Assembly: GCA_027010905.1 (NCBI GenBank) | Contig: JALVBA010000145.1 | Location: forward strand, 1-28,865 | Direction of reading: 5' to 3' | Length of the DNA stretch: 28,865 nucleotides | Source: Marinilabiliaceae bacterium | GTDB lineage: Bacteria; Bacteroidota; Bacteroidia; Bacteroidales; Marinilabiliaceae | Shown here: in pieces, positions 15,821 through 23,275 of the stretch | Layout: each line of letters starts with the position of its first letter | How positions within the stretch are numbered: the stretch's first letter is position 1 | Translations under genes and position numbers: made by a program | The notes under the pieces: generated by a model | Database searches by the model: none | What the model saw: the letters and a program-made list of their open reading frames with translations, nothing else | What the model was told of the DNA's origin: nothing

Positions 15821-16567
15821 CTACAATCTATCTAGTATTTGTAGCAAATTCTGTTTTCGGCGGGTTGAAATAGGAATCTCTCTTCCATCTTTCATTATTA
15901 GGAATCCACCATCTGACTTATCAAGGCGTTTAATAAAATTCATATTAATAAGGTGTGATTGGTGGGGTCTGATAAAACCAAATTCACTAAGAATATCAGC
16001 ATACTCTTTAATACTTTTAGATACAACGATTATCTCTCCATCCAGAATATGAAATGATGTGTATGAGTTGTCTGACTCGCACCTAAGGATATCATTAATA
16101 TTTACAATATGAATATCTTCAACTGTACGTAATACAAGTTTTTTATTTTGAAGATGCTGATAATTATTGAAGAAGTTCTCTATCTGCTCTTTCAAAAGAG
16201 GCTTCTCTAATTCGATAACAGCTTTTCTAACGGATGTTAAAAACTCTTCCCTGTCAATAGGTTTTAATATATAGTCAACAGCACTAAACTTAAATGCCTT
16301 TATTGCAAAGTTGTTGAATGCAGTAATGAAAATCAACCTAAAATCCTTGTAATTAACCTTCTCAAGAATATCAAAGCCGGCACCACCTTTAATCTCAATG
16401 TCCATAAAAACCAAATTGGGCTTCTCTGCTTCAATGACATTAACCCCACTACTCACACTATCAGCCTCCGCAACGATATCAACCTCTGGAAAATTATCGG
16501 TTAACATATTACGTATCATTGATCGTAAAAACTCTTCATCATCAACAATTATTGCTTTTAGCATCAT
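15821..16567 (-). CDS. LytTR-family response regulator
   Basis: A cytoplasmic DNA-binding regulator of 248 residues. The N-terminal receiver domain has the acidic pocket in AIIVDDEEF, phospho-acceptor Asp56 in LVFMDIEI (counted from ATG 16567), the switch Thr in FITAFNN and Lys in ILKPID. The C-terminal LytTR domain runs from about 145 to the end (LRTVEDIHIV, FIRPHQSHLINMNFI, IPISTRRKQ). The ATG at 16567 shares one base with the TGA of the kinase gene; a further ATG at 16564 is possible, and a TTG at 16570 less so. The overlap with the kinase shows that the two form a cognate two-component pair. Targets are not visible here; the lipoprotein/barrel unit next door is a possible one. Confidence 0.92.
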   Translation of the reverse strand: MMLKAIIVDDEEFLRSMIRNMLTDNFPEVDIVAEADSVSSGVNVIEAEKPNLVFMDIEIKGGAGFDILEKVNYKDFRLIFITAFNNFAIKAFKFSAVDYILKPIDREEFLTSVRKAVIELEKPLLKEQIENFFNNYQHLQNKKLVLRTVEDIHIVNINDILRCESDNSYTSFHILDGEIIVVSKSIKEYADILSEFGFIRPHQSHLINMNFIKRLDKSDGGFLIMKDGREIPISTRRKQNLLQILDRL

Positions 16568-18489
16568 CAATCAAGTATTAGCGGTAGTTCAATAATTACT
16601 GTTGTACCCGATTTTTTCAAATTTGTTTCACTTTTATCAATAATATTATAAACAACTTGTCTCCTGTTGTTATACGACAGAAGCAGTATTCGCTCCTTAA
16701 ATATCTCTAGCGCAAGTGATTTGTGACCATCATTGTTACTACTTTTATCCGATGAATTTATTCCAACTCCATTGTCGTCAATAACAATCTTTAGATTCCC
16801 AGCACTCTTCGAGAATGCCACTTCAATCCTCCCCTCATCACCCATATCCACAACACCATGCTTAATGGCATTTTCAACAAATGGTTGAATAAGCATTGGA
16901 GGAATCAAAGTAAACTCATCATCAATATCATTGCTGCAGCTCACCCCAAAATTAAAACCAATCCTCATCTTCTGCAACTCCAAATAGTTAGTTAATGTTT
17001 TTATCTCCTCATCAAGTAATATCAGCTCCTCGCGCGAATGAATCAGGATAGACCTCATCAACGATGAAAAGCTTCCGAGATAAAATGATGCTTTCTTGTT
17101 CTCATTCTGATACATAAAATTCTGAATGGCTCCCAAGGAATTAAAAATGAAGTGCGGGTTCATTTGAGATCTTAACAATTTTTGCTGTAACATAACCTCC
17201 TTGTTTCGTGACTTGAGCCTCTGTTGCCGCAAAATCAAAAACACCACCACAACTACAAAAAAGGTAATTACCGCTCCCATCCATAACAACAGGTATTGAA
17301 AATTCAACTTTTGACGCTGTATCCTGTTTTGTTGATTAAGATCCTTAATCTCCGCTTTGTTCTTCTCTGTTTGATAGACTGTCTCCAGCTCCGTCACCCT
17401 CTTTTTTACTGAGATATCTTCAATCGAATCTTTAAGTGAGATATATTTTTCGATATAATCAACTGCTGACCGGTAGTTCCCTGTCAGCTTCTGCGCTGCA
17501 TATAGCCCATTATAACTAAATATAAGTTCATCAGGATACTTTCCTCCTGCCTTTTCAAGTGCACGCCTAAACCAATCAGCTGCCTCAACACCTTCATCTA
17601 GTGCCAAGTAGATACTTCCCAGCTTATTACACCTGTTTACAATTACCAAAACATTCTGCTCTTCAATGGACAACCGGTATGCTTTCTTTGCAACATCTAT
17701 CGCTTTAAAATAGTTTCCCTGTTTTTTAAATATATTTGCCATACTGCTATAGGCAATATTCATTCCCCTGACATACTCTCTCTTTTGAGAGATAGAAAAC
17801 AACTTTTCGTACAACTGAAGAGCACCATCATAGTCACCCTCGCTCTCTTTTATCGCTGCAAGATCCTTTATTATTGCTATCCTAGTGTTAAAATCAGCAT
17901 AGTAAGAGTTTCCCGAAAGCTCATCTGCTTTTAAGATATACTCTTTCCATTTATCATTCATCCCCAGTAGTTTGAATATATCTCCCACCGACTGATAAAA
18001 GTATGCAATATTTAATGAGTCTCCTACCTGTGCCTTAATCTTCAATGCCTTAATCTCATACTCCAAAGCCTTTTCATAATGGCTCATATCTAAGTATTCA
18101 GTCCCTATATTCATATACACGGCTGCTGCTTCAGCAGAGTCGTTGAGTGAAATAAACAATTCGTACGAATGCTCATAAAGCTCTATAGCATCCCACTGTC
18201 GCCCCTGCTCCGAATAGTTGCTTGCCAGATAGTTAGTTATTACCGCAATAGCTTTTGATGATTTAATCTCTTTGGCTACAGAAAGTGCTTTGTTCAGGTA
18301 AAAATTACTCTTATCAAAATCATCCTGCTTGTCGTAAACTATTCCTATTCTGTAGTATGCCCGGGCAACTCCAAGGGAATCACCCGACACCAATGCAGTA
18401 TTCAAAATATTATTTAATGAATCGATACTGTTCTGTGACCACAGATTAAAAAAGCTAAAAATAAAAAATAGCAGTAATAATTTCTTCAT
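16567..18489 (-). CDS. TPR-containing LytS-type sensor histidine kinase
   Basis: A 640-residue inner-membrane kinase. The signal peptide (LLLLFFIFSFFNLWSQ) puts about 350 residues of TPR repeats in the periplasm (for example FYLNKALSVAKEI and ALEYEIKALKIKAQ), followed by a coiled coil, one membrane helix at about 396-418, and a cytoplasmic His_kinase domain with the phospho-His in QMNPHFIFNSLGAIQNF (about residue 445), the N box in LIQPFVENAIKHG, and the ATP-binding IVIDDNGVGI. The G2 region is short, as is common in this Bacteroidota subgroup. It is translationally coupled to the LytTR regulator. The TPR region presumably senses a protein or peptide in the periplasm; the signal is unknown. 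Confidence 0.92.
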   Translation of the reverse strand: MKKLLLLFFIFSFFNLWSQNSIDSLNNILNTALVSGDSLGVARAYYRIGIVYDKQDDFDKSNFYLNKALSVAKEIKSSKAIAVITNYLASNYSEQGRQWDAIELYEHSYELFISLNDSAEAAAVYMNIGTEYLDMSHYEKALEYEIKALKIKAQVGDSLNIAYFYQSVGDIFKLLGMNDKWKEYILKADELSGNSYYADFNTRIAIIKDLAAIKESEGDYDGALQLYEKLFSISQKREYVRGMNIAYSSMANIFKKQGNYFKAIDVAKKAYRLSIEEQNVLVIVNRCNKLGSIYLALDEGVEAADWFRRALEKAGGKYPDELIFSYNGLYAAQKLTGNYRSAVDYIEKYISLKDSIEDISVKKRVTELETVYQTEKNKAEIKDLNQQNRIQRQKLNFQYLLLWMGAVITFFVVVVVFLILRQQRLKSRNKEVMLQQKLLRSQMNPHFIFNSLGAIQNFMYQNENKKASFYLGSFSSLMRSILIHSREELILLDEEIKTLTNYLELQKMRIGFNFGVSCSNDIDDEFTLIPPMLIQPFVENAIKHGVVDMGDEGRIEVAFSKSAGNLKIVIDDNGVGINSSDKSSNNDGHKSLALEIFKERILLLSYNNRRQVVYNIIDKSETNLKKSGTTVIIELPLILD

Positions 18490-18689
18490 TTAGTACTATG
18501 AGGTTGTTTATGGTGCAATTTATATAAAAGGTTAATATTACAAAACATCTACACACAAAACACTCTGATTATTCAATAAGTAAGCCCCTCTGTATGAGTA
18601 AAGACATTGAGTCCTCAGCGATATCCACTGCGATTGTTGTACTTTCTAACACACCTGTTTGTCACGTACTTAGAACACATTTACATGCA

Positions 18690-18777
18690 CCCTACTTTTT
18701 CACCTTGACACCCTGCTATGCGGGACAGATGTCAAAGTAACAAAAAAAGTCAAGGATTATTTCTTTTAGCACTTTCC
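18690..18777 (-). repeat. dispersed repeat, copy A (inverted relative to copy B at 19572-19640)
   Basis: The reverse complement of 18734-18777 matches 19572-19615 at 41 of 44 positions, and 18690-18711 matches the rest of copy B at 18 of 22. Between these blocks copy A carries 22 nt where copy B has TTT; with its flanks this segment forms a hairpin (TTGACA 18705-18710 with TGTCAA 18730-18735, inner CCC/GGG). The two copies face each other across gcvH. Confidence 0.75.
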
Positions 18778-18816
18778 ATTTATTTCAAACTACGTGGTTT
18801 TTTATAAGATTTTCTT

Positions 18817-18824
18817 TACTTTTG
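18817..18824 (+). promoter_or_regulatory. candidate -7 box (TACTTTTG) of gcvH
   Basis: TACTTTTG fits TAnnTTTG and lies 32 bp before the gcvH ATG, giving a leader of about 27 nt. The -33 position reads TGG rather than TTG. Confidence 0.5.
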
Positions 18825-18856
18825 GGCTTAATTAATAAATCATATAAATTATAATC

Positions 18857-19234
18857 ATGAATATTCCTGAAAAATTGAAGTATACAAAGGATCATGAGTG
18901 GGTTCTTGTTGATGGCGATGTAGCAACAGTGGGAATCACTGACTTTGCCCAGAGCGAATTGGGAGATATCGTTTTTGTTGAAATAGAGACCGAAGGCGAG
19001 ACCATTAATAAAGAAGAGGTGTTTGGTACTATTGAGGCTGTCAAAACCGTATCAGACCTTTACATGCCCGTAACCGGTGAGATAACTGAAGTTAATGCTG
19101 AACTTGAGGATACCCCTGAATTGGTTAATAAGGATTCATACGAAGGAGGCTGGATAATAAAAATTAAAATGAGTGATAGTGCAGAAGCTGACTCTCTGCT
19201 CTCTGCCGAAGCTTACAAAGCATTGTTAAGTTAA
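18857..19234 (+). CDS. gcvH: glycine cleavage system H protein
   Basis: The lipoyl carrier of the glycine cleavage complex: it shuttles the aminomethyl group from P protein to T protein and the reduced lipoyl arm to L protein. The 125 residues match the family length and show the whole conserved fold: YTKDHEWV near the N-terminus, GITDFAQSELGDIVFVE, and the lipoylation site Lys63 in GTIEAVKTVSDLYMPVTGE, then EGGWIIKIK. The gene stands alone, with no gcvP or gcvT beside it, and has its own promoter and terminator. It is bracketed by two inverted copies of a dispersed repeat, which may hint at past rearrangement of this locus. Confidence 0.97.
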   Translation: MNIPEKLKYTKDHEWVLVDGDVATVGITDFAQSELGDIVFVEIETEGETINKEEVFGTIEAVKTVSDLYMPVTGEITEVNAELEDTPELVNKDSYEGGWIIKIKMSDSAEADSLLSAEAYKALLS

Positions 19235-19260
19235 TTTTTTTGACCTCGTGGTTTACAAAT

Positions 19261-19295
19261 AAAAAGCCTTTCTGAAATATGAAGGGCTTTTTTTA
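19261..19295 (+). terminator. intrinsic terminator of gcvH
   Basis: AAAAAGCCTTTC (19261-19272) pairs with GAAGGGCTTTTT (19281-19292) with one G-T wobble and an 8-nt loop, running into a T-rich tail on the plus strand, 26 bp after the gcvH stop. Confidence 0.9.
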
Positions 19296-19760
19296 TTTAA
19301 CACGTTACAATAACCTAAAGGAGTTATAACTTTGTGATGTTATAATTAATCAGATAGTTTTCTTGCAGACATTAAATAACTTTGGGTCTATGTCGTTTGT
19401 AGTGGGTGAAAAGCAATATTAATATTAAAGATTTTGAATATAAATAGACAACTCTGTTTTTATTGCGGCCTCTTTCTGATTGTGCTTGGAGTGTGATTGA
19501 AGATTTAGGGAGCTTGGGAAGCTCCGAAGATATGAGGAGATCACCCAAACGAACTTAATCTTTAATCATACGGAAAGTGCTATCAGAAATAAGCCTTGAC
19601 TTTTTTTGTTACTTTTTTGTGTCAAGACAAAAAAGTAAGGATTATTTAGATATATCCACTATGTTTGACATAAAGGCTCATCCATGCCTTCGATAGAACA
19701 AATAAACATCAACAACGTGATAAAATATTATAGGAAACATCTTGAGTAAAGACGTCTGGT
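19296..19760. other. gene-free region with a repeat
   Basis: About 465 bp without a credible gene. It contains copy B of the dispersed repeat (19572-19640), a small hairpin GGAGCTT-GGG-AAGCTCC (19509-19525), and two TAACTTTG motifs (19327-19334 and 19377-19384) that look like -7 boxes but have no -33 partner or downstream gene. A reading frame of the degenerate aminotransferase in another phase runs to 19709, which may be the remains of a longer gene. Confidence 0.55.
19572..19640 (+). repeat. dispersed repeat, copy B, with a 12-bp-stem hairpin
   Basis: The inverted partner of copy A (18690-18777). Its right half is a perfect inverted repeat: TTACTTTTTTGT (19609-19620), loop GTCAAG, ACAAAAAAGTAA (19627-19638). 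CTTGAC (19595-19600) can alternatively pair with GTCAAG (19621-19626). The structure suggests a short non-coding palindromic repeat rather than a transposase-bearing element. Confidence 0.75.
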
Positions 19761-20444
19761 TCAAAAACACATCGGTTCAATCTCTCTGCGACGATTTCGT
19801 AAAGTTTGCTGCCACAGGCTATGCAGGTCTTTTGAAAAAGAGCGGGCATTACCTTCGGTTTGAACAAGCTTGTTTCTTCGTGCCAAAACAAAGGAGGATA
19901 GTGAAGAGATTAAGTTCCCTACAAGATAGTCAATTTTGTATTTTCTTATCCTGTTAAGATTCATTATATCTCCCGAGTAGTATAGAAACAGGCCGGTACT
20001 GCTCTTCTCTGTAATCTCCTTTAATCGATGCAGGTCAATATCTTTTAACGAAGTGGATTCCGTTAGTGAGATACAGATATGTGAAAAGTTATCTGAGGAG
20101 CTAAGCACCTCTTCTAATGAGGTAAAATCAATATGATTATCCGAAAACTCAACAACTTTGAAATTTATGTTATGCTTTAGACAGGTTTCAACAGTTGCAC
20201 TGCTGTTTGCTCCGGAGTTGAGAATAATAACACTTTTGTCCATGGGGACTACAGATGCTAAAACAGCTTCAAGAGCAAAAACAGAACTCTTTTTAAATGA
20301 GATACACTCATAGCCTGTTTGATAGAAATTGTCAGGAGTAATTTCATCTTTATTTGCTATGGTAGTCAAAACATTTTTCTCTACCTCTTTGTCGTGTAAC
20401 AGATATTCCTGATAATGTATCATCGTAGTGTTTGTTTTCCTCAT
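19761..20444 (-). CDS. degenerate, truncated class-V aminotransferase-like protein
   Basis: A 227-residue protein that follows the N-terminal and large-domain pattern of fold-type I class V aminotransferases (PhnW/alanine-glyoxylate type): SSVFALEAVLASVVP aligns with the SGTxAxEAxxxxL segment, VIILNSGANSS with the VLVxxNGxxG segment, and ICISLTESTSLKDIDLHRL with the HxETSTGxxxPL segment. The PLP-holding Asp (IDAxSS) is replaced by Tyr/Ser in LFLYYSGDI, and the Schiff-base Lys region (SGKxLxGPPG) reads VGNLISSLSSFVL with no Lys. The C-terminal domain (about 130 residues in relatives) is missing. A -1/+1 shift near 19850-19890 would extend it in another frame to 19709, so a frameshifted pseudogene is possible. 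A good RBS (AAAGGA) and a -7 box remain upstream. Enzyme activity is very unlikely. Confidence 0.6.
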   Translation of the reverse strand: MRKTNTTMIHYQEYLLHDKEVEKNVLTTIANKDEITPDNFYQTGYECISFKKSSVFALEAVLASVVPMDKSVIILNSGANSSATVETCLKHNINFKVVEFSDNHIDFTSLEEVLSSSDNFSHICISLTESTSLKDIDLHRLKEITEKSSTGLFLYYSGDIMNLNRIRKYKIDYLVGNLISSLSSFVLARRNKLVQTEGNARSFSKDLHSLWQQTLRNRRREIEPMCF

Positions 20445-20472
20445 TTTTAATTGTTCCTTTAACCACTCAAAA

Positions 20473-20480
20473 CAAAACTA
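20473..20480 (-). promoter_or_regulatory. -7 box (TAGTTTTG) of the aminotransferase-like gene
   Basis: TAGTTTTG fits TAnnTTTG and would give a leader of about 22 nt with AAAGGA before ATG 20444. The -33 region is poor, and the 11-bp-phased repeats begin at about that distance, as at activator-dependent promoters. Confidence 0.5.
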
Positions 20481-20501
20481 ATCGTTTGCTCTCATCCCGA
20501 A

Positions 20502-20545
20502 GTTAATCATCTGTTAAAGGATTGTTAATTCTGCGTTAATTAAGA
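20502..20545. promoter_or_regulatory. four GTTAA motifs phased at 11 bp (operator-like array)
   Basis: GTTAATC, GTTAAAG, GTTAATT and GTTAATT start at 20502, 20513, 20524 and 20535, an exact 11-bp period that puts all copies on one face of the helix. Direct repeats with 11-bp spacing are the binding mode of OmpR/PhoB-type winged-helix regulators. The array lies between the divergent aminotransferase-like gene and priA, directly upstream of the former's promoter. Confidence 0.55.
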
Positions 20546-20605
20546 GACAACCGGGTAATAGGTTTCACGTATTGAAAAAAGAATTATTTTTATGTTTTTT
20601 AATTG

Positions 20606-23068
20606 ATGAATAGATATCTCGACATAATTATTCCGGTGCCTCTGCCCCGGCTATTTACTTATGCAGCCGGAGAGGAGTGGGCAGACAAGGTTGCTGTGGG
20701 CAAAAGGGTTGTTGTGTCGTTTGGAAAGAAAAGACTCTATTCGGGTGTTATTGCCTCTATACATAGTAACAAACCAAAGGATTACGATACTAAACCTATC
20801 CTATCTGTTCTCGATGACATTCCCGTTGTCTATCCCAATCAGATTAAATTCTGGAACTGGATTGCCGATTACTACCAGTGTACAATCGGCGAGGTGTACA
20901 AGGCTGCTCTTCCTTCAGGACTGAAGTTGGAGAGTGAATCGTACGTTATTTACAACGAAAATTTCGTTGCTGAAAAACCTCTGCCCGACAAGGCTGATAC
21001 TTTACTTAATATTATCTCGGAACGAAAAAGGTGTACAATTAATGAGCTGAATAATCTATCAAGCATGAATAACTGCTTGCCTGTAGTGAAGAGGCTATTG
21101 GAACTTAAAGCAATATTTGTAAACGAAAAAATTAAAGAGGGGTATAAACCAAAGAGAGAGAAGTATCTGCTTCTTTCCGACAGAGTGAAGAGTGAGCATG
21201 AATTGGAGATAGCACTTGATTCATTAAAAAGAGCTCCTAAGCAACAATCTTTCCTGCTGGGATTTCTTTCGGAAGCCGGGGACGTAGATGATGCTTTATC
21301 GGGAAAGCTCCTGCCACGTACCAATTTAACAAAGCGTTTGGATGCCTCCTCCTCAGTTATTAAAGAGTTAATTAAGAAGAATATTTTTATTCAAAAGGAG
21401 ATTGCTGTTGACAGGATTATGAACAGTGGAGAGGAGACTGTTGATGCAAAAACTCTGTCGCCCGAACAGGAAAGGGCATATAATGATATTACCGATAGCT
21501 TTAACAATCACAACGTAACTCTGCTGCATGGTGTTACTTCGAGTGGAAAAACAGAACTCTATATTCACCTGATAACCGAATATATGAAAAAGGGAAAACA
21601 GGTGCTTTACCTGTTGCCTGAGATTGCACTAACCACGCAGATAACCACTCGATTAAAAAAGCATTTTGGTGACGAACTTGGTATCTTTCATTCCCGTTTC
21701 AATGATGCTGAGAGAGTTGAGGTGTGGAATAACCTTATAAATAACAGTGGATACAGAGTAATACTTGGCGTGAGGTCGTCGGTATTTTTACCGTTTAAAA
21801 ACCTTGGATTAGTAATTGTTGACGAGGAGCATGAAACCAGCTACAAGCAGTTTGACCCTGCACCTCGCTACCATGCCCGCGATGCAGCCGTAGTGCTGGC
21901 TGCAATGTCAGGAGCAAAAACTCTGCTCGGTACAGGTACTCCATCATTTGAAACATATCACAACTGCGAAAACAAAAAGTATGGCATTGTTGAGCTGTTT
22001 GAACGATATAGAGGGATCAAGATGCCTGAGATTCTGCCGGTTGATACTAAAGAGGCATATCGTAAAAAGCAGATGAAATCACATTTTCATCCTATCCTTC
22101 TGGAGAAGATGAAAGAGGCACTGGACAATGATGAGCAGGTTATTCTGTTTCAAAATCGCAGGGGCTTCTCTCCTTATGTTGAGTGCAGGCAGTGCGCCTG
22201 GGTTCCCAGATGCGAGTATTGCGACGTTAGCCTCACCTATCACAAACATCTTAATCAGTTGGTATGTCACTATTGCGGTCATGCCCTGTTTTTACCTAAA
22301 ACATGTCCGGCATGCGGTTCGCATGAAGTGCAAACACGGGGCTTTGGTACTGAGAAGATTGAGGAGGAGATTAAGCAGATATTCCCTGCTGCTGTAACTG
22401 GAAGGATGGATCTAGACACTACCCGTAACAAGAATTCGTACGAAAAAATAATTGGAGAATTTGAGCAAAAAAAGATTCAAATTCTCATCGGTACGCAGAT
22501 GATTACTAAAGGGCTTGATTTTGATTCGGTAAGTATTGTGGGAATTTTGAATGCCGACAATATGCTCAACTACCCTGATTTCAGAGCCTTCGAACGCAGC
22601 TACCAGATGATGGCTCAGGTTAGTGGGCGTGCCGGCAGGAAGGGGAAACAGGGGCTGGTTATTCTACAAACCTCCGACCCTCAACATCCGGTAATTCAAA
22701 ATGTTGTTAAGAATGATTTTCTAAATAGCTACAAAACACAACTCGAAGAGAGATTACTATTCCGGTATCCTCCTTTTCACAGGCTGATAAATATTACCAT
22801 CAAGCATCGGGATAAAATGAGATGCGACAAAGCTGCCCGAATGCTGGGAGCCTTCATGAGTCGCTCGTTAGGCGACAGAGTGTTGGGGCCTCAGGCTCCT
22901 CCAATAAACCGTATTCAAAACCTTTTCCTTAATAAGCTGCTTGTGAAAATTGAGAAAGATGCTTCAATAAAGAGGGTGAAAGCAATCATTGCACAGGGTA
23001 TTGATTGGGTTAAAACAGACAGCGAATTAAAGTCTGCTATTTTTCAGATTGATGTCGACCCGATGTAG
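20606..23068 (+). CDS. priA: primosomal protein N' (replication restart helicase PriA)
   Basis: An SF2 DNA helicase that recognises stalled forks and reloads the replisome. Its 820 residues match Bacteroidota PriA. The N-terminal 3'-DNA-binding domain begins RYLDIIIPVPLPRLFTYAAG. The helicase core has Walker A in HGVTSSGKTELY (about 309-316), the DEEH motif in VIVDEEHETSYKQFDPAPRYHARD (about 405), a GTGTPSFET motif, and QVSGRAGRKGKQG for motif VI. The zinc-binding region (about 526-573) has eight Cys in the pattern CRQC, CEYC, CHYC and CPAC. The start is set at ATG 20606; the preceding in-frame TTG at 20603 adds one residue only. No clear terminator follows. Confidence 0.96.
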   Translation: MNRYLDIIIPVPLPRLFTYAAGEEWADKVAVGKRVVVSFGKKRLYSGVIASIHSNKPKDYDTKPILSVLDDIPVVYPNQIKFWNWIADYYQCTIGEVYKAALPSGLKLESESYVIYNENFVAEKPLPDKADTLLNIISERKRCTINELNNLSSMNNCLPVVKRLLELKAIFVNEKIKEGYKPKREKYLLLSDRVKSEHELEIALDSLKRAPKQQSFLLGFLSEAGDVDDALSGKLLPRTNLTKRLDASSSVIKELIKKNIFIQKEIAVDRIMNSGEETVDAKTLSPEQERAYNDITDSFNNHNVTLLHGVTSSGKTELYIHLITEYMKKGKQVLYLLPEIALTTQITTRLKKHFGDELGIFHSRFNDAERVEVWNNLINNSGYRVILGVRSSVFLPFKNLGLVIVDEEHETSYKQFDPAPRYHARDAAVVLAAMSGAKTLLGTGTPSFETYHNCENKKYGIVELFERYRGIKMPEILPVDTKEAYRKKQMKSHFHPILLEKMKEALDNDEQVILFQNRRGFSPYVECRQCAWVPRCEYCDVSLTYHKHLNQLVCHYCGHALFLPKTCPACGSHEVQTRGFGTEKIEEEIKQIFPAAVTGRMDLDTTRNKNSYEKIIGEFEQKKIQILIGTQMITKGLDFDSVSIVGILNADNMLNYPDFRAFERSYQMMAQVSGRAGRKGKQGLVILQTSDPQHPVIQNVVKNDFLNSYKTQLEERLLFRYPPFHRLINITIKHRDKMRCDKAARMLGAFMSRSLGDRVLGPQAPPINRIQNLFLNKLLVKIEKDASIKRVKAIIAQGIDWVKTDSELKSAIFQIDVDPM

Positions 23069-23159
23069 CAGGAAGGTTAACCCCGATAAAAGAGTAGAGT
23101 TTAACCGGAGAATGCTACACACAAAACAGGATTGTCACTACTCTCACCAACAAATTCAT

Positions 23160-23257
23160 CCTTGATTTCTTAAAGGTTGCCTTTAATATTTACCTTGATT
23201 TTTTAAAGGCTACCTTTCGTTTTTACCTTGGTTTTTTAAAGAAAGTTTGTATCTTTG
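23160..23257 (+). repeat. 33-bp tandem repeat, two full copies and one partial, overlapping a promoter
   Basis: Units start with CCTTG at 23160, 23193 and 23226, exactly 33 bp apart. Units 1 and 2 agree at 27 of 33 positions, and each has an internal palindrome (TTAAAGG-TTG-CCTTTAA in unit 1, AAAGG-CTA-CCTTT in unit 2). Unit 3 keeps the first 16 bp with one change and then runs into the TATCTTTG -7 box. Its CCTTG supplies the -33 element. Confidence 0.8.
23228..23257 (+). promoter_or_regulatory. Bacteroidota-type promoter: TTG-N19-TATCTTTG
   Basis: TTG at 23228-23230 is followed after 19 bp by TATCTTTG (23250-23257), a full match to both elements with the expected spacing. Initiation would fall near 23262, leaving only a few nucleotides before the first ATG (23267), and about 14 before the second (23276). 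Confidence 0.75.
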
Positions 23258-23275
23258 TCAATAATAATGTTTCGA

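Larger units (their letters stand above)
18490..18856. other. intergenic region between the kinase and gcvH
   Basis: No protein-like reading frame is seen in these 367 bp. The region holds one copy of a dispersed repeat (18690-18777) and a candidate gcvH promoter (18817-18824). The kinase gene start is divergent, so its promoter must also lie here, but no clear TAnnTTTG was found on the minus strand. Confidence 0.6.

Noticed and set aside
19327..19384. Two TAACTTTG motifs (19327-19334, 19377-19384) as promoters of a small RNA
   Set aside because: Both fit the -7 consensus, but neither has a -33 TTG at the right distance and no terminator or gene follows closely.
18595..19753. Shared words TGAGTAAAGAC and ATATCCACT on both sides of gcvH as an extended repeat
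   Set aside because: The words occur in a different order and at different distances on the two sides, so they are not collinear and may be chance.
19742..19957. 71-codon plus-strand frame over the aminotransferase-like gene
   Set aside because: Overlaps on the opposite strand a frame with recognisable aminotransferase motifs and has no motif of its own.
23160..23257. CRISPR array
   Set aside because: The units abut directly with no variable spacers, so this is a tandem repeat, not a CRISPR.
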